In this document: positions 25,598 through 33,523 of the stretch, in pieces
Layout of the letters: every line of letters begins with the position of its first letter
How positions within the stretch are numbered: the stretch's first letter is position 1
NCBI GenBank assembly: GCA_014801535.1
Contig: JAAVEA010000014.1
Span: forward strand, 31,101 to 88,777
Reading direction: 5' to 3'
Length of the DNA: 57,677 bases
Source: Bacteroides sp.
GTDB lineage: Bacteria > Bacteroidota > Bacteroidia > Bacteroidales > Muribaculaceae
Position numbers and translations under genes: made by a program
The notes under the pieces: generated by a model
Told to the model about the DNA's origin: nothing
Database searches by the model: none
What the model saw: the letters and a program-made list of their open reading frames with translations, nothing else

Positions 25598-27331
25598 ATG
25601 AAAAAGCTATTTTTAAATCTCTTCGCTTCCCTTCTTCTTTTCTCCGGATGCGAAAGCCTCGATTATATCCCCGGCAACCAGATGTCGGAACAAAATTTCT
25701 GGCTCACTGAAGACCATGCCCGTCAAGCAGCCGTGGGAATGTATGAAGCCATGCGTGCAGACTGGTGTTTTGGAATGGAATTCACATTCGATATGTGCAG
25801 CGATATTGCCGACGGCACCACCCCTTGGGCGGATATATCTCGGGGTGCTTCATTTGCTTCCAATAGCTCCGGAGTGCAGAATCACTGGCAATATCTTTAT
25901 GAGCTCGTGCATCGCGCCAACACTGTGATTCGGAATGTGAAAAATATGCCGATAAATTCGGAAACAATCAACAGAGTCACGGGAGAAGCAAAGTTTCTGC
26001 GTGCAATGGCCTATTTCAGAATGCTTAATTGCTGGGGAGGAGTCCCTTACTACGATGAATCCTGCGATATCAATGAGCAATTCTCCAATCTTTCTGCCCC
26101 TCGCAGCAGTGCCGAAGAAATTCGAGACCATGTTCTTGCTGATCTTTCGGATGCCATCGAGCTTCTTCCCGTAAAATGGGAATCATCGGATTTAGGACGT
26201 GCCACAAAAGGAGCCGCCTATGCACTGCGTGGAAAAGTGTATCTATATTCCTCTCAATGGGAGAAAGCCAAGAATGATTTCGAGGAAATAGTATATGATA
26301 AAAGCACTCAATATGGCTATTCGCTTCATCCTGATTATAATGACCTGTTCAGGCTCTATAATGGGCGCCATAGCGATGAAATGATCTTCTCCATACAATC
26401 CATCGATGGCAACACGTCGGGATATGCCCTAAATATTGTAGGATATTTTGGAAATAAATCCACACTCCGTCTTATAGCGAGCAATTGCATTGTCCCCTCG
26501 GTGAAACTTGTGGATATGTATGAAAACCTTGACGGAACCCCTTTTGATTGGGACACACTCTTTCCGGGATACTCCGATGGTGGGTCTGAACTTAGGAGAA
26601 AATATATGTGCGTAGCCATTGATCAGGGAAGCATAAGAGTGACTGATACGCTTGATTGCGACACTCTCAAAGTGGCGGATGCCTACCGCAACCGAGATCC
26701 GCGTCTTTCTCTCAATGTAATCACCCCCTATTCCCATTATCTTGGCACTGATGCCGGTTCAAATCCTATGGATAAACAGTTTGTCCTTGCCGATCCTTCG
26801 AAAGGAGGATCCCCTATGGAAGCAATGGCGTTTATGCGTAATTCGGAGGGCTGGAACTCTTATTTCTGGCGTAAATGGATCCCCACCGGGAATCTTGATG
26901 GTTATTGGGGGGAATACAATCGCACTCCTTATGAATTTCCGCTCATTCGGTTGGGAGATGTGATTCTGATGCTTGCTGAGGCATACAATGAGCTGGGGAT
27001 GATTGATAAGGCTGTCGTGGAACTTAATAAAATACGTTCTCGCGTTGGGATGCCGCTCCTCAATAACGGGGATACATGGCTGGCGGTAAATGGGAAAGAG
27101 GAGATGAGCGAACGTATCCGGCGCGAACGTGCATTTGAACTCGCCGGAGAAGGGCAGCGATATTGGGATCTCCGCAGGTGGGGAATGCTTGAACAATCTG
27201 TTTGCGATGCCCGCGATATATTCGGCGATCTTATGTACACCAGATCTTATCAGCCACGCCATGAGTTATGGCCAATACCTCTTGTAGAGATGGAACGAAA
27301 TCGGAATCTAACTCAGAATCCGGGATGGTAA
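25598..27331 (+). CDS. SusD/RagB-like surface lipoprotein
   Basis: A 577-residue outer-membrane lipoprotein. The lipobox LLLFSGC places the lipid on Cys18. The SusD fold is supported by the N-terminal QNFWLTEDHARQAAVGMYEA, the TPR-like helices, GEAKFLRAMAYFRMLNCWGG near 128 and the C-terminal ERIRRERAFELAGEGQRYWDLRRWG near 520. SusD-like proteins bind the nutrient and close over the SusC channel. It lies 3 bp after the susC gene. Confidence 0.93.
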   Translation: MKKLFLNLFASLLLFSGCESLDYIPGNQMSEQNFWLTEDHARQAAVGMYEAMRADWCFGMEFTFDMCSDIADGTTPWADISRGASFASNSSGVQNHWQYLYELVHRANTVIRNVKNMPINSETINRVTGEAKFLRAMAYFRMLNCWGGVPYYDESCDINEQFSNLSAPRSSAEEIRDHVLADLSDAIELLPVKWESSDLGRATKGAAYALRGKVYLYSSQWEKAKNDFEEIVYDKSTQYGYSLHPDYNDLFRLYNGRHSDEMIFSIQSIDGNTSGYALNIVGYFGNKSTLRLIASNCIVPSVKLVDMYENLDGTPFDWDTLFPGYSDGGSELRRKYMCVAIDQGSIRVTDTLDCDTLKVADAYRNRDPRLSLNVITPYSHYLGTDAGSNPMDKQFVLADPSKGGSPMEAMAFMRNSEGWNSYFWRKWIPTGNLDGYWGEYNRTPYEFPLIRLGDVILMLAEAYNELGMIDKAVVELNKIRSRVGMPLLNNGDTWLAVNGKEEMSERIRRERAFELAGEGQRYWDLRRWGMLEQSVCDARDIFGDLMYTRSYQPRHELWPIPLVEMERNRNLTQNPGW

Positions 27332-27347
27332 CCCACAAATTGATTGT

Positions 27348-27380
27348 ATTCAATGACTCTTTGATCAGATTTAATGACTC
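27348..27380 (+). repeat. Direct repeat with a 21-bp period before the DUF3089 gene
   Basis: ATTCAATGACTC (27348-27359) and ATTTAATGACTC (27369-27380) differ at one base and start 21 bp apart, two helical turns. They lie in the 113-bp gap between the SusD-like and DUF3089 genes. Direct repeats at this spacing are the usual layout of LytTR regulator sites, although this core is not the canonical LytTR box. Confidence 0.5.
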
Positions 27381-27444
27381 CGAATTATTGCCATACTAAG
27401 ATAACGGATTACGCGTTTTGTAAGTAAGACAGCGTAATGATACA

Positions 27445-28428
27445 ATGACCAATTTAAGTAAATATTCTCTCCTCTTCCTCATCTCGACTTTCTCCCTTCT
27501 TGCCGTGGGAGGCTGCCACGAGGCTTCTCCCTCTGATATAGGCGTTGAGAAAGTTTATGTTCCCGTCGCGCCTGATTACTCCGACGAGAAGATGTGGAAT
27601 ATAGTTCATAACGATGCCGACGGCTCCGGAGCGGATGTGTTCTATATTCCCTCTACGTGGGAATATGATTGGACAGCTTCCGATGGTTCCATATCCCACT
27701 ATGCCGATCCGTCGCGATCCGACCACCGGGCGGATATGAAAATAGAGATCGACGGCGTGGCTGAATATATGGCTGAGGGGAATGACTTCTACTCCCCTTA
27801 TTACCGTCATATCACTCTTGACTCATGGGCCACTCTTAATGAAGACACCATCAACCGGCGTTATCATGATGTGGCATTTGTTGACGTCAGGAATGCTTTT
27901 TCTCATTTTCTTGAAAACCGCAATAACGATCGCCCTTTCATTCTTGCCGGTTTCAGCCAAGGGGGCAAGTCGGTGGTGGAATTACTGAAAGTGATGGATA
28001 AGGCTACACGCGATAAGATGGTGGCAGCGTATGTTTTGGGATATAAGGTTACTCCTGAAGATATAGCATCACATCCCTACATTATTGCTGCGCAAGATTC
28101 AATCGATACAGGAGTAGTGATCTGCTATAATTCTGTGTCAGATGTGAAATATGTTAAACCGGTGGTTGCTTCTCCTAATATAATGTGCATTAATCCGGTC
28201 AACTGGCGTACAGACGCCACTCCAGCCATTCTGAACGATACAATCACCGTAACGCTGCATCCGGAAGCAAATGTACTTGTTCTTGACGGATTAGATGGGA
28301 GTTATCTCCCCAATATTCTTGATGTATTGAATGTAGGCGACTATCACGGAATCGAACCGTGGGTTTACAGCGAATGCCTCCGTAAAAACTTCCATCAGCG
28401 CATCAAAGCCTTCCGAAAACAAGAATGA
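27445..28428 (+). CDS. DUF3089-type alpha/beta hydrolase, probable lipoprotein
   Basis: A 327-residue exported protein with signal and lipobox (LAVGGC). The body matches the DUF3089 alpha/beta-hydrolase-like family: ADVFYIPSTWEYD near residue 65, FYSPYYRH near 112, AFSHFLENRNNDRPFILAGF and the nucleophile elbow GFSQGG, with the serine near 172. A late DYHG motif near 307 may supply the catalytic histidine. It lies 113 bp after the SusD-like gene with a possible promoter or operator between. It may act on a substrate delivered by, or bound for, the SusCD pair, such as an ester; that is inference. Confidence 0.82.
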   Translation: MTNLSKYSLLFLISTFSLLAVGGCHEASPSDIGVEKVYVPVAPDYSDEKMWNIVHNDADGSGADVFYIPSTWEYDWTASDGSISHYADPSRSDHRADMKIEIDGVAEYMAEGNDFYSPYYRHITLDSWATLNEDTINRRYHDVAFVDVRNAFSHFLENRNNDRPFILAGFSQGGKSVVELLKVMDKATRDKMVAAYVLGYKVTPEDIASHPYIIAAQDSIDTGVVICYNSVSDVKYVKPVVASPNIMCINPVNWRTDATPAILNDTITVTLHPEANVLVLDGLDGSYLPNILDVLNVGDYHGIEPWVYSECLRKNFHQRIKAFRKQE

Positions 28429-28499
28429 TAAGGCCAGATTAAAGATATAATCTTAAAAATTGAAGGGATATGATAGGATAACTGCTAACGTACAAAAAA

Positions 28500-28535
28500 A
28501 AGTTGCTTCAATCATTTTGAGGCAACTTTTTTTGA
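28500..28535 (+). terminator. Terminator after the DUF3089 gene
   Basis: AAGTTGCTTCAA pairs with TTGAGGCAACTT (12 bp with one G-U), with a 5-nt loop, followed by TTTTTT. Confidence 0.8.
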
Positions 28536-28539
28536 TTTT

Positions 28540-28947
28540 AATGAGTAGCCTCATAAATCCCCAATGAGATCTATTTGCATACCAGAGGCACACATACTAC
28601 AAGAGTGAATGATGGAAGGATTAAAAATTGATTTTTGAAGTGTATCGCGGATAAGCCTTACGGCTTGGTTATGCACGGATGGGGTGCGGATCTTTTTATA
28701 GGTTTCTTTTATAAATAAAGGGATTAATGGGGATGGAAGCCAGTGTATGTTTATCGCGGTTCAGATTGCTTCGCAATTTGAAGAGGCGGATTAGAGCGGA
28801 TCAATGCTGTGCGCAGCCCACCGCGAAAATCCGTTCAGATCCGTTAATACAATCATCGAATGATTGTATCAGCGATATTTAGCAAGCCCATAACTTGCTG
28901 TGATTTTCAGCGAAGTTATGGACAATATAACGTGTGTGAAAAGGCGC
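28540..28947. other. Hairpin-rich spacer without a gene
   Basis: No open frame of interest was found in this stretch. It holds four hairpins: AAGCC-TTAC-GGCTT (28653-28666), CAGATTGC-TTC-GCAATTTG (28762-28780), a perfect 10-bp stem ATACAATCAT-CGA-ATGATTGTAT (28847-28869), and a 12-bp stem with a bulge around CATAACTT (28889-28920). The words ATCGCGG and GATCCGTT recur. It reads like REP-type or mobile-element debris. Confidence 0.5.
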
Positions 28948-29379
28948 TTATTCTTCAATTTGAATGTCGTTGCGACGTCTGAATTTTATCGTACTGTTGT
29001 CTCCGTTGGTGTTGACCTGCCACCACATATGGGTGTAAGTAAGTTTTGTTATCTTGTAGTAATAATTACCATCCCAAGGATCCTCGCTGTCAAGCTCACC
29101 TTGATACACTACATCTAACAATGGTTGGTGATTATCCACCTCCCGAATTGACCATGTAAAGACTTTATCATGTATCAGTGTTTTATCATACTTGAGAAAG
29201 CATGTGGTTATATAACCATGATAGCCTCCATAACCCTCGTGAATCTGAGAAGCTGTAATATAGAGTATGTCTTCCCTATTAAAAACATTTTGGTCTCCCT
29301 CAGAGACAACCTCCCATATTCCGGCAAAGAGGTTTAAGTCGATAGGTATAATATCTTCTTTATCATCGCAAGCAGTCAA
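28948..29379 (-). pseudogene. Small lipoprotein of unknown function, start decayed
   Basis: An open frame of 143 codons whose sequence begins right at a lipobox: TACDDKED. Upstream the same frame keeps a plausible signal helix, SIFNLILPFLTFTLTAC, but then meets TAA with no ATG or GTG. A one-base insertion near 29421 with a G at an ATA codon would restore a textbook start with KR before the helix. The mature part contains FAGIWEVVSEGDQNVF and WWQVNTNGDNSTIKF, resembling small lipocalin-like Bacteroidales lipoproteins. It may be inactive. It follows another broken small gene on the same strand. Confidence 0.55.
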
Positions 29380-29402
29380 AGTAAAAGTAAGAAACGGTAA
29401 AA

Positions 29403-29608
29403 TTAAATTGAATATAGACCGTTATTTATGCACGCTACAAGGTTATTGCCTTCTATATGCATCTTTTGAAGATTGATGACAACGACGTCGTGGTTGTAGG
29501 GCAGATCAGCAACCTTTTCAATCTTATCCTGAGAAACTGCGGCAGATATGGCACAGGGAGAAAGAAAGAAGCAACCAATAGGAAAGCAAAATATTTGAAA
29601 TTTTTCAT
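29403..29608 (-). pseudogene. Small exported protein with frameshift in the signal peptide
   Basis: From the ATG at 29608 the frame reads MKNFKYFAFLLVASFF, a clear signal peptide, then leaves its natural course and stops early. The neighbouring frame continues SPCAISAAVSQDKIEKVADL as a proper cleavage region and mature start, and runs to 29403. The break lies in a CTTTCTTTC run. Adding one TTTC unit there joins both parts exactly. It has its own promoter and lies directly upstream of the decayed lipoprotein gene. Confidence 0.55.
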
Positions 29609-29626
29609 AAGCAGTTAGTTTTATTG

Positions 29627-29634
29627 CAAAGGTA
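29627..29634 (-). promoter_or_regulatory. -7 element of the broken small exported gene
   Basis: Minus-strand TACCTTTG lies 19 nt before the ATG at 29608. It abuts the tandem 23-bp duplication at 29633-29678. Confidence 0.5.
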
Positions 29635-29678
29635 AAAATAATCCACAATATTTCATAAAAATAATCCACAATATTTCA
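29633..29678. repeat. Tandem 23-bp duplication
   Basis: The unit TAAAAATAATCCACAATATT plus TCA occurs twice without a gap, at 29633-29655 and 29656-29678. It lies immediately upstream of the -7 element of the broken small gene, so its copy number could change promoter strength. Confidence 0.8.
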
Positions 29679-29764
29679 AAGGAATACATCAAAATACTTT
29701 CATAATTCCGACACATTTTAATTGAAGTTTTTACATCAGCCGAGATCTGATAGATTCATAATAA

Positions 29765-29798
29765 AAGAACAGGAGCCGCGATAGCTCCTGTTCTTATA
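29765..29798 (-). terminator. Terminator after the mechanosensitive-channel pseudogene
   Basis: AAGAACAGGAGC pairs with GCTCCTGTTCTT (12 bp, 7-nt loop). On the minus strand it is followed by TTATTATG. It lies about 5 nt downstream of the pseudogene's end. Confidence 0.7.
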
Positions 29799-29800
29799 TT

Positions 29801-31048
29801 CTAATTATTGGAAAAATCATTTGAGGATGGTGCCTGATACACGGAGAGGTGGAATCTTGGTATCACAGGATATAGATGATCGAATATCTCGGCCTGAAGA
29901 TGCTGAACGGTTTCCAACTCGTCCTCGATGTGAAAAAATATAACTCTAATGGTACGCCCTGAGCTGTAGGCTGCAATTGACGGGCCATCAATATAAAATC
30001 TTCCCATCCATTGCCGGAATGAATCACTTCAGGATAATGTTCAAGATAATGCTCAATATAGCGTCGCAATAAACCTAAGTTCACTATCTTTTTATCCCTT
30101 CTTACCTCTTCCGGAAGCTTATTGTCCTCTATATTAGCCGACAGGTCTCCTTTTGTTTGCTTATGCTCCACAACAAGCAATCCTTCTTCTCTAAGCAGTT
30201 CAATCTCTTCGTGGGTGAGGAAGCGTATTGTGGTCTGATATATAAGTACCGAGCGCGATACCCTCCTGGCCCCTGAATCCCTCATATTCTGATAATTCTG
30301 GAAGGAGTCGGTAAACAAGGTGTAAGGTGGTATCGTAACAATGGAATTATCCCAATTACGAACCTTGACCGTGGTGAGTTTCACTTCAATCACCTCACCA
30401 TTCGCGCCTGCCTTCGGAGTCACTATCCAGTCGCCCCGACCGAGCATCTTATTGACAGTAAGCTGAATCCCGGCCACAAACCCCAGAATCGTGTCGCGAA
30501 AAACCAACATCAACACAGCAGCCGACGCAACCAAGCCTGTGAGTATCGCCAGCGGATCTCGATTGATCATAATTCCGACTCCGACAATCACACCAATCAA
30601 TCCCACGAAGAGAACAACAGTCTGCATGACAATCTCCAGATTATGACGCTGAAGAAGCTCTCTCTTATCCAATGCGTTCTGCAGACCGTGGAGAAAGACG
30701 ATTATCAAACGTATGGCTGCCCAAAGTATATATATCTTTGTCAGCTTCACCGTCCACATATAGACGGCCTCTCCAAGATTCAGAGAACCGGGAAGAAGGA
30801 TGGCTACAAGGATGGCAGGAATCAACTGTGAGAAAGCTCTGAGCACCCTTTCATTAAGCAGATCGTCGTCCCATTCGTTCTCTGTCTTTTCTGTAATGAA
30901 ATTAACGACAGGAACAATTATTCTGACACACCACATAGGATAGCCACGCAAGCAGTGCTATAGCAAGAACTGTGACTCATACAGTCCAAAGCTGCGCAGC
31001 CTCATTTCCTAACAGAATATCCAGCCAAGCAAAGATTTTCCTCTCCAT
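29801..31048 (-). pseudogene. Mechanosensitive ion channel (MscS family) pseudogene
   Basis: The ATG at 31048 opens a frame reading MERKIFAWLDILLGNEAAQL that stops at TGA after WTV. The same frame continues VTVLAIALLAWLSYVV, then a frameshift near 30920 leads into a 340-codon stretch. That stretch has several transmembrane helices, the MscS domain (DPLAILTGLVASAAVL, then FRDTILGFVAGIQL) and the soluble part to PLELYFF. A second frameshift at a T6 run near 29935 moves the true end, LETVQHLQAEIFDHLYPV, into another frame. The gene starts in the TAATG overlap with galE, so it is the last gene of a pncB-galE operon. Three lesions suggest real decay rather than sequencing error. Confidence 0.8.
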
Positions 31049-32076
31049 TATAATCCTCTAACTCGCTTCTCCCATTCCCAAGCGGATTTGAGAGTTTCTC
31101 CGAGCGTACGCTCCGCTTTCCAACCCAATACTTCATTTGCCTTTGCTGTGTCGGCCCACACTGCCGTTACATCGCCCGGACGGCGATCCACTATCTTATA
31201 GGGGAGTTTAAGATTATTTACATCCTCAAATGTAGTGAGAAGTTCAAGCACAGAAACAGGATTGCCGGTGCCGACATTAAATATCTCATACTTGCCATCC
31301 ATCTTGTCGGAAACCATACGGTTTACGGCCGCCAGATGAGCCTTGGCAAGATCAACCACGTCGATATAATCACGAAGACAGGTGCCATCAGGAGTATCAT
31401 AATCATTGCCGAACACGCTCAGACACTCACGGATTCCTGCGGCAGTCTGTGTTACGAACGGAACAAGATTATTGGGTATACCTCTTGGCAATTCTCCTAT
31501 CATTGCCGACGGATGTGCACCTATCGGATTAAAATAACGTAGAGCTATCCCGTAAATATCTACATAGGACCGACAACAATCACGCAGAATATCTTCAGCC
31601 ATCTGTTTGGTATTGCCATAGGGAGATGTGGCAGGCTGACGCGGAGTCTCTTCCGTCACGGGAAGCTCGTCAGCCTCTCCATAAACCGTAGCAGATGAGG
31701 AGAACAGTATATTGGGTCTTTTGAATTCCTTCATCAAAGCAACTATATTCAGAAAGGAGACAAGATTGTTGCTATAATATTTAAGGGGATCCTCCATCGA
31801 TTCTCCTACCGCCTTATATGCTGCGAAATGAATCACACTGTCGAATTCATATTTTTCAAAGATACGTCTCAGTGCATCTTTATCACATGTGTCAACTAAT
31901 TCAAATGGAACTTCCCTTCCGGTGATTTTCACAACCCCTTCAACCGCTCCTTTCTCGGAATTGGAAAAATTGTCGACAATCACAACGTCATATCCAGCTT
32001 CTATGAGTTCCACAGAAGTGTGTGAACCGATATATCCGGCACCTCCTGAAATGAGTACAGTTTTCTTTCTATCCAT
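31048..32076 (-). CDS. galE: UDP-glucose 4-epimerase
   Basis: GalE interconverts UDP-glucose and UDP-galactose with NAD. The 342-residue SDR-type protein shows SGGAGYIGSHT near residue 9, FAAYKAVGES near 82, the catalytic SSSATVYG and YGNTK (Tyr near 153) and the sugar-binding RYFNPIGAHPSA. The start lies 11 bp after the pncB stop. Its stop overlaps the start of the MscS-type pseudogene (TAATG). Confidence 0.95.
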   Translation of the reverse strand: MDRKKTVLISGGAGYIGSHTSVELIEAGYDVVIVDNFSNSEKGAVEGVVKITGREVPFELVDTCDKDALRRIFEKYEFDSVIHFAAYKAVGESMEDPLKYYSNNLVSFLNIVALMKEFKRPNILFSSSATVYGEADELPVTEETPRQPATSPYGNTKQMAEDILRDCCRSYVDIYGIALRYFNPIGAHPSAMIGELPRGIPNNLVPFVTQTAAGIRECLSVFGNDYDTPDGTCLRDYIDVVDLAKAHLAAVNRMVSDKMDGKYEIFNVGTGNPVSVLELLTTFEDVNNLKLPYKIVDRRPGDVTAVWADTAKANEVLGWKAERTLGETLKSAWEWEKRVRGL

Positions 32077-32087
32077 AATATTTTCCG

Positions 32088-33299
32088 TTATATTAGATGT
32101 AGGGCTTCCATAAATCTCTCCACCACCTTACGGTCACCCGTATATTTCCCCTTGTCTTCACTTAGCTTACATGTCTCGCAGTAAAATGGCCAGGATTCGG
32201 TAATTTTCACGGCAAGAAGTTTAATCACGATGTTTCTCGGTTTGACTCCCGGAAAATCATTGGTAAAATGCGTGCCTATACCGAAAGAGGGAATACATTT
32301 CCCTTCTGCGTAACCCCTGATCTTAAGTGCTTCATCCACATTAAGTCCATTACTGAAAACAATCTGTTTAGTCGCCGGATTTATGTTAAGGCTCCTGTAT
32401 TTCGCCACAATCGCATCAAGCTGTTCATAATTGTCTCCACTGTCAACACGCAGACCTTTAAACATATTTGCATAGTCCTCCGAGAAATTCAAGCTGAATA
32501 TTCTCCAACCATAGGTGTCATATAGAAATGTTCCGAGAGCACCGCGATAGGTTTTTGACCATGTATGCATGGCGATATGGTTAGACATCTGCGGCCCATA
32601 CATTCCGGCAATGGCACAAATCAGTTCGTGAGCCATGGTGCCTACAGGAGTCAGATCATATTTCATTGCAAAATACACATTGCTTGTTCCAATGAAACGC
32701 CCCGGACCTTTTAGTGAATCATTACATTCTTTCATGGCTCTGACCACAGTGTCCTGGGCTTCAAAAGAGGCTCGTCGGCGAGTTCCGAAATCGCTGAATA
32801 CACAGTTTCCCTGGATCATTCTCCGCGCTTTCTCCCATGAACGATTATAATACACCTCATAATCTAAAGTGGTTGATTCCCCGGTCATTATGTAATAAAG
32901 TTCGGAGATTATGGAAAGCACCTTTACCTCAAGAAGGATCGTATTGCTCCAACATCCTTCAAACTCTACACTCAGATGTCCATCTTCATCCTGTGCCACC
33001 TTCACCCAGTCACGTGAATATCGAAAGCCTTTGAGGAAACTGTAAAACCAATCCGGAATGAAACTACACCTCTTCTGCATGAACGCGATTTCTTCATCGG
33101 TTATTCTAAGATCCTCAAGAAACACTATCTGCTTCTCTAATTCCTCAGCAAAACCCGCTGGATATATAGTATTGTCGCGGTCATTGAAACGATATTTAAC
33201 CTGTGTTCTCGGATAATTATCAATCACCGCACAACACATAGTGAATTTATACAGGTCATCATCCGTGAAATGAGTGATTATGGGTTTAATTATACTCAT
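32088..33299 (-). CDS. pncB: Nicotinate phosphoribosyltransferase
   Basis: PncB converts nicotinate and PRPP to nicotinate mononucleotide in the NAD salvage pathway, using ATP. The 403-residue protein shows YKFTMCCAV near the N-terminus, the FGTRRRASFEAQ region near 175, GTSNVYFAMKYDLTPVGTMAHE near 208 and RVDSGDNYEQLD near 282. It is first in the pncB-galE operon. The leader is about 84 nt from the predicted promoter. Confidence 0.93.
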   Translation of the reverse strand: MSIIKPIITHFTDDDLYKFTMCCAVIDNYPRTQVKYRFNDRDNTIYPAGFAEELEKQIVFLEDLRITDEEIAFMQKRCSFIPDWFYSFLKGFRYSRDWVKVAQDEDGHLSVEFEGCWSNTILLEVKVLSIISELYYIMTGESTTLDYEVYYNRSWEKARRMIQGNCVFSDFGTRRRASFEAQDTVVRAMKECNDSLKGPGRFIGTSNVYFAMKYDLTPVGTMAHELICAIAGMYGPQMSNHIAMHTWSKTYRGALGTFLYDTYGWRIFSLNFSEDYANMFKGLRVDSGDNYEQLDAIVAKYRSLNINPATKQIVFSNGLNVDEALKIRGYAEGKCIPSFGIGTHFTNDFPGVKPRNIVIKLLAVKITESWPFYCETCKLSEDKGKYTGDRKVVERFMEALHLI

Positions 33300-33387
33300 G
33301 AGGTTTATTTGCTACTAAAACATTAAGGGTCTATATCGAAATACTTCATTCATTCAAATTGTTTTCATAAAATACAGACTCTTAATG

Positions 33388-33418
33388 CAAATGTAATCAT
33401 TTTTTTTCTTACGGCAAT
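33388..33418 (-). promoter_or_regulatory. Promoter of the pncB-galE operon
   Basis: Minus-strand ATTG (33418-33415) and TACATTTG (33395-33388) are 19 nt apart, a near-consensus promoter. Confidence 0.55.
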
Positions 33419-33523
33419 ATACTCAATGAGATTTGACCTATTGTTTCATTAATTTACAGTAAAGATTGATAAAAGTCAACCTTTAAAACAGCATACTCGT
33501 TATAATTATGAAAGCTATAGACT

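Noticed and set aside
19942-28428. Classical polysaccharide utilisation locus
   Set aside because: SusC and SusD are present, but no glycoside hydrolase, lyase or SusR-type regulator is found. Only a DUF3089 hydrolase is nearby.
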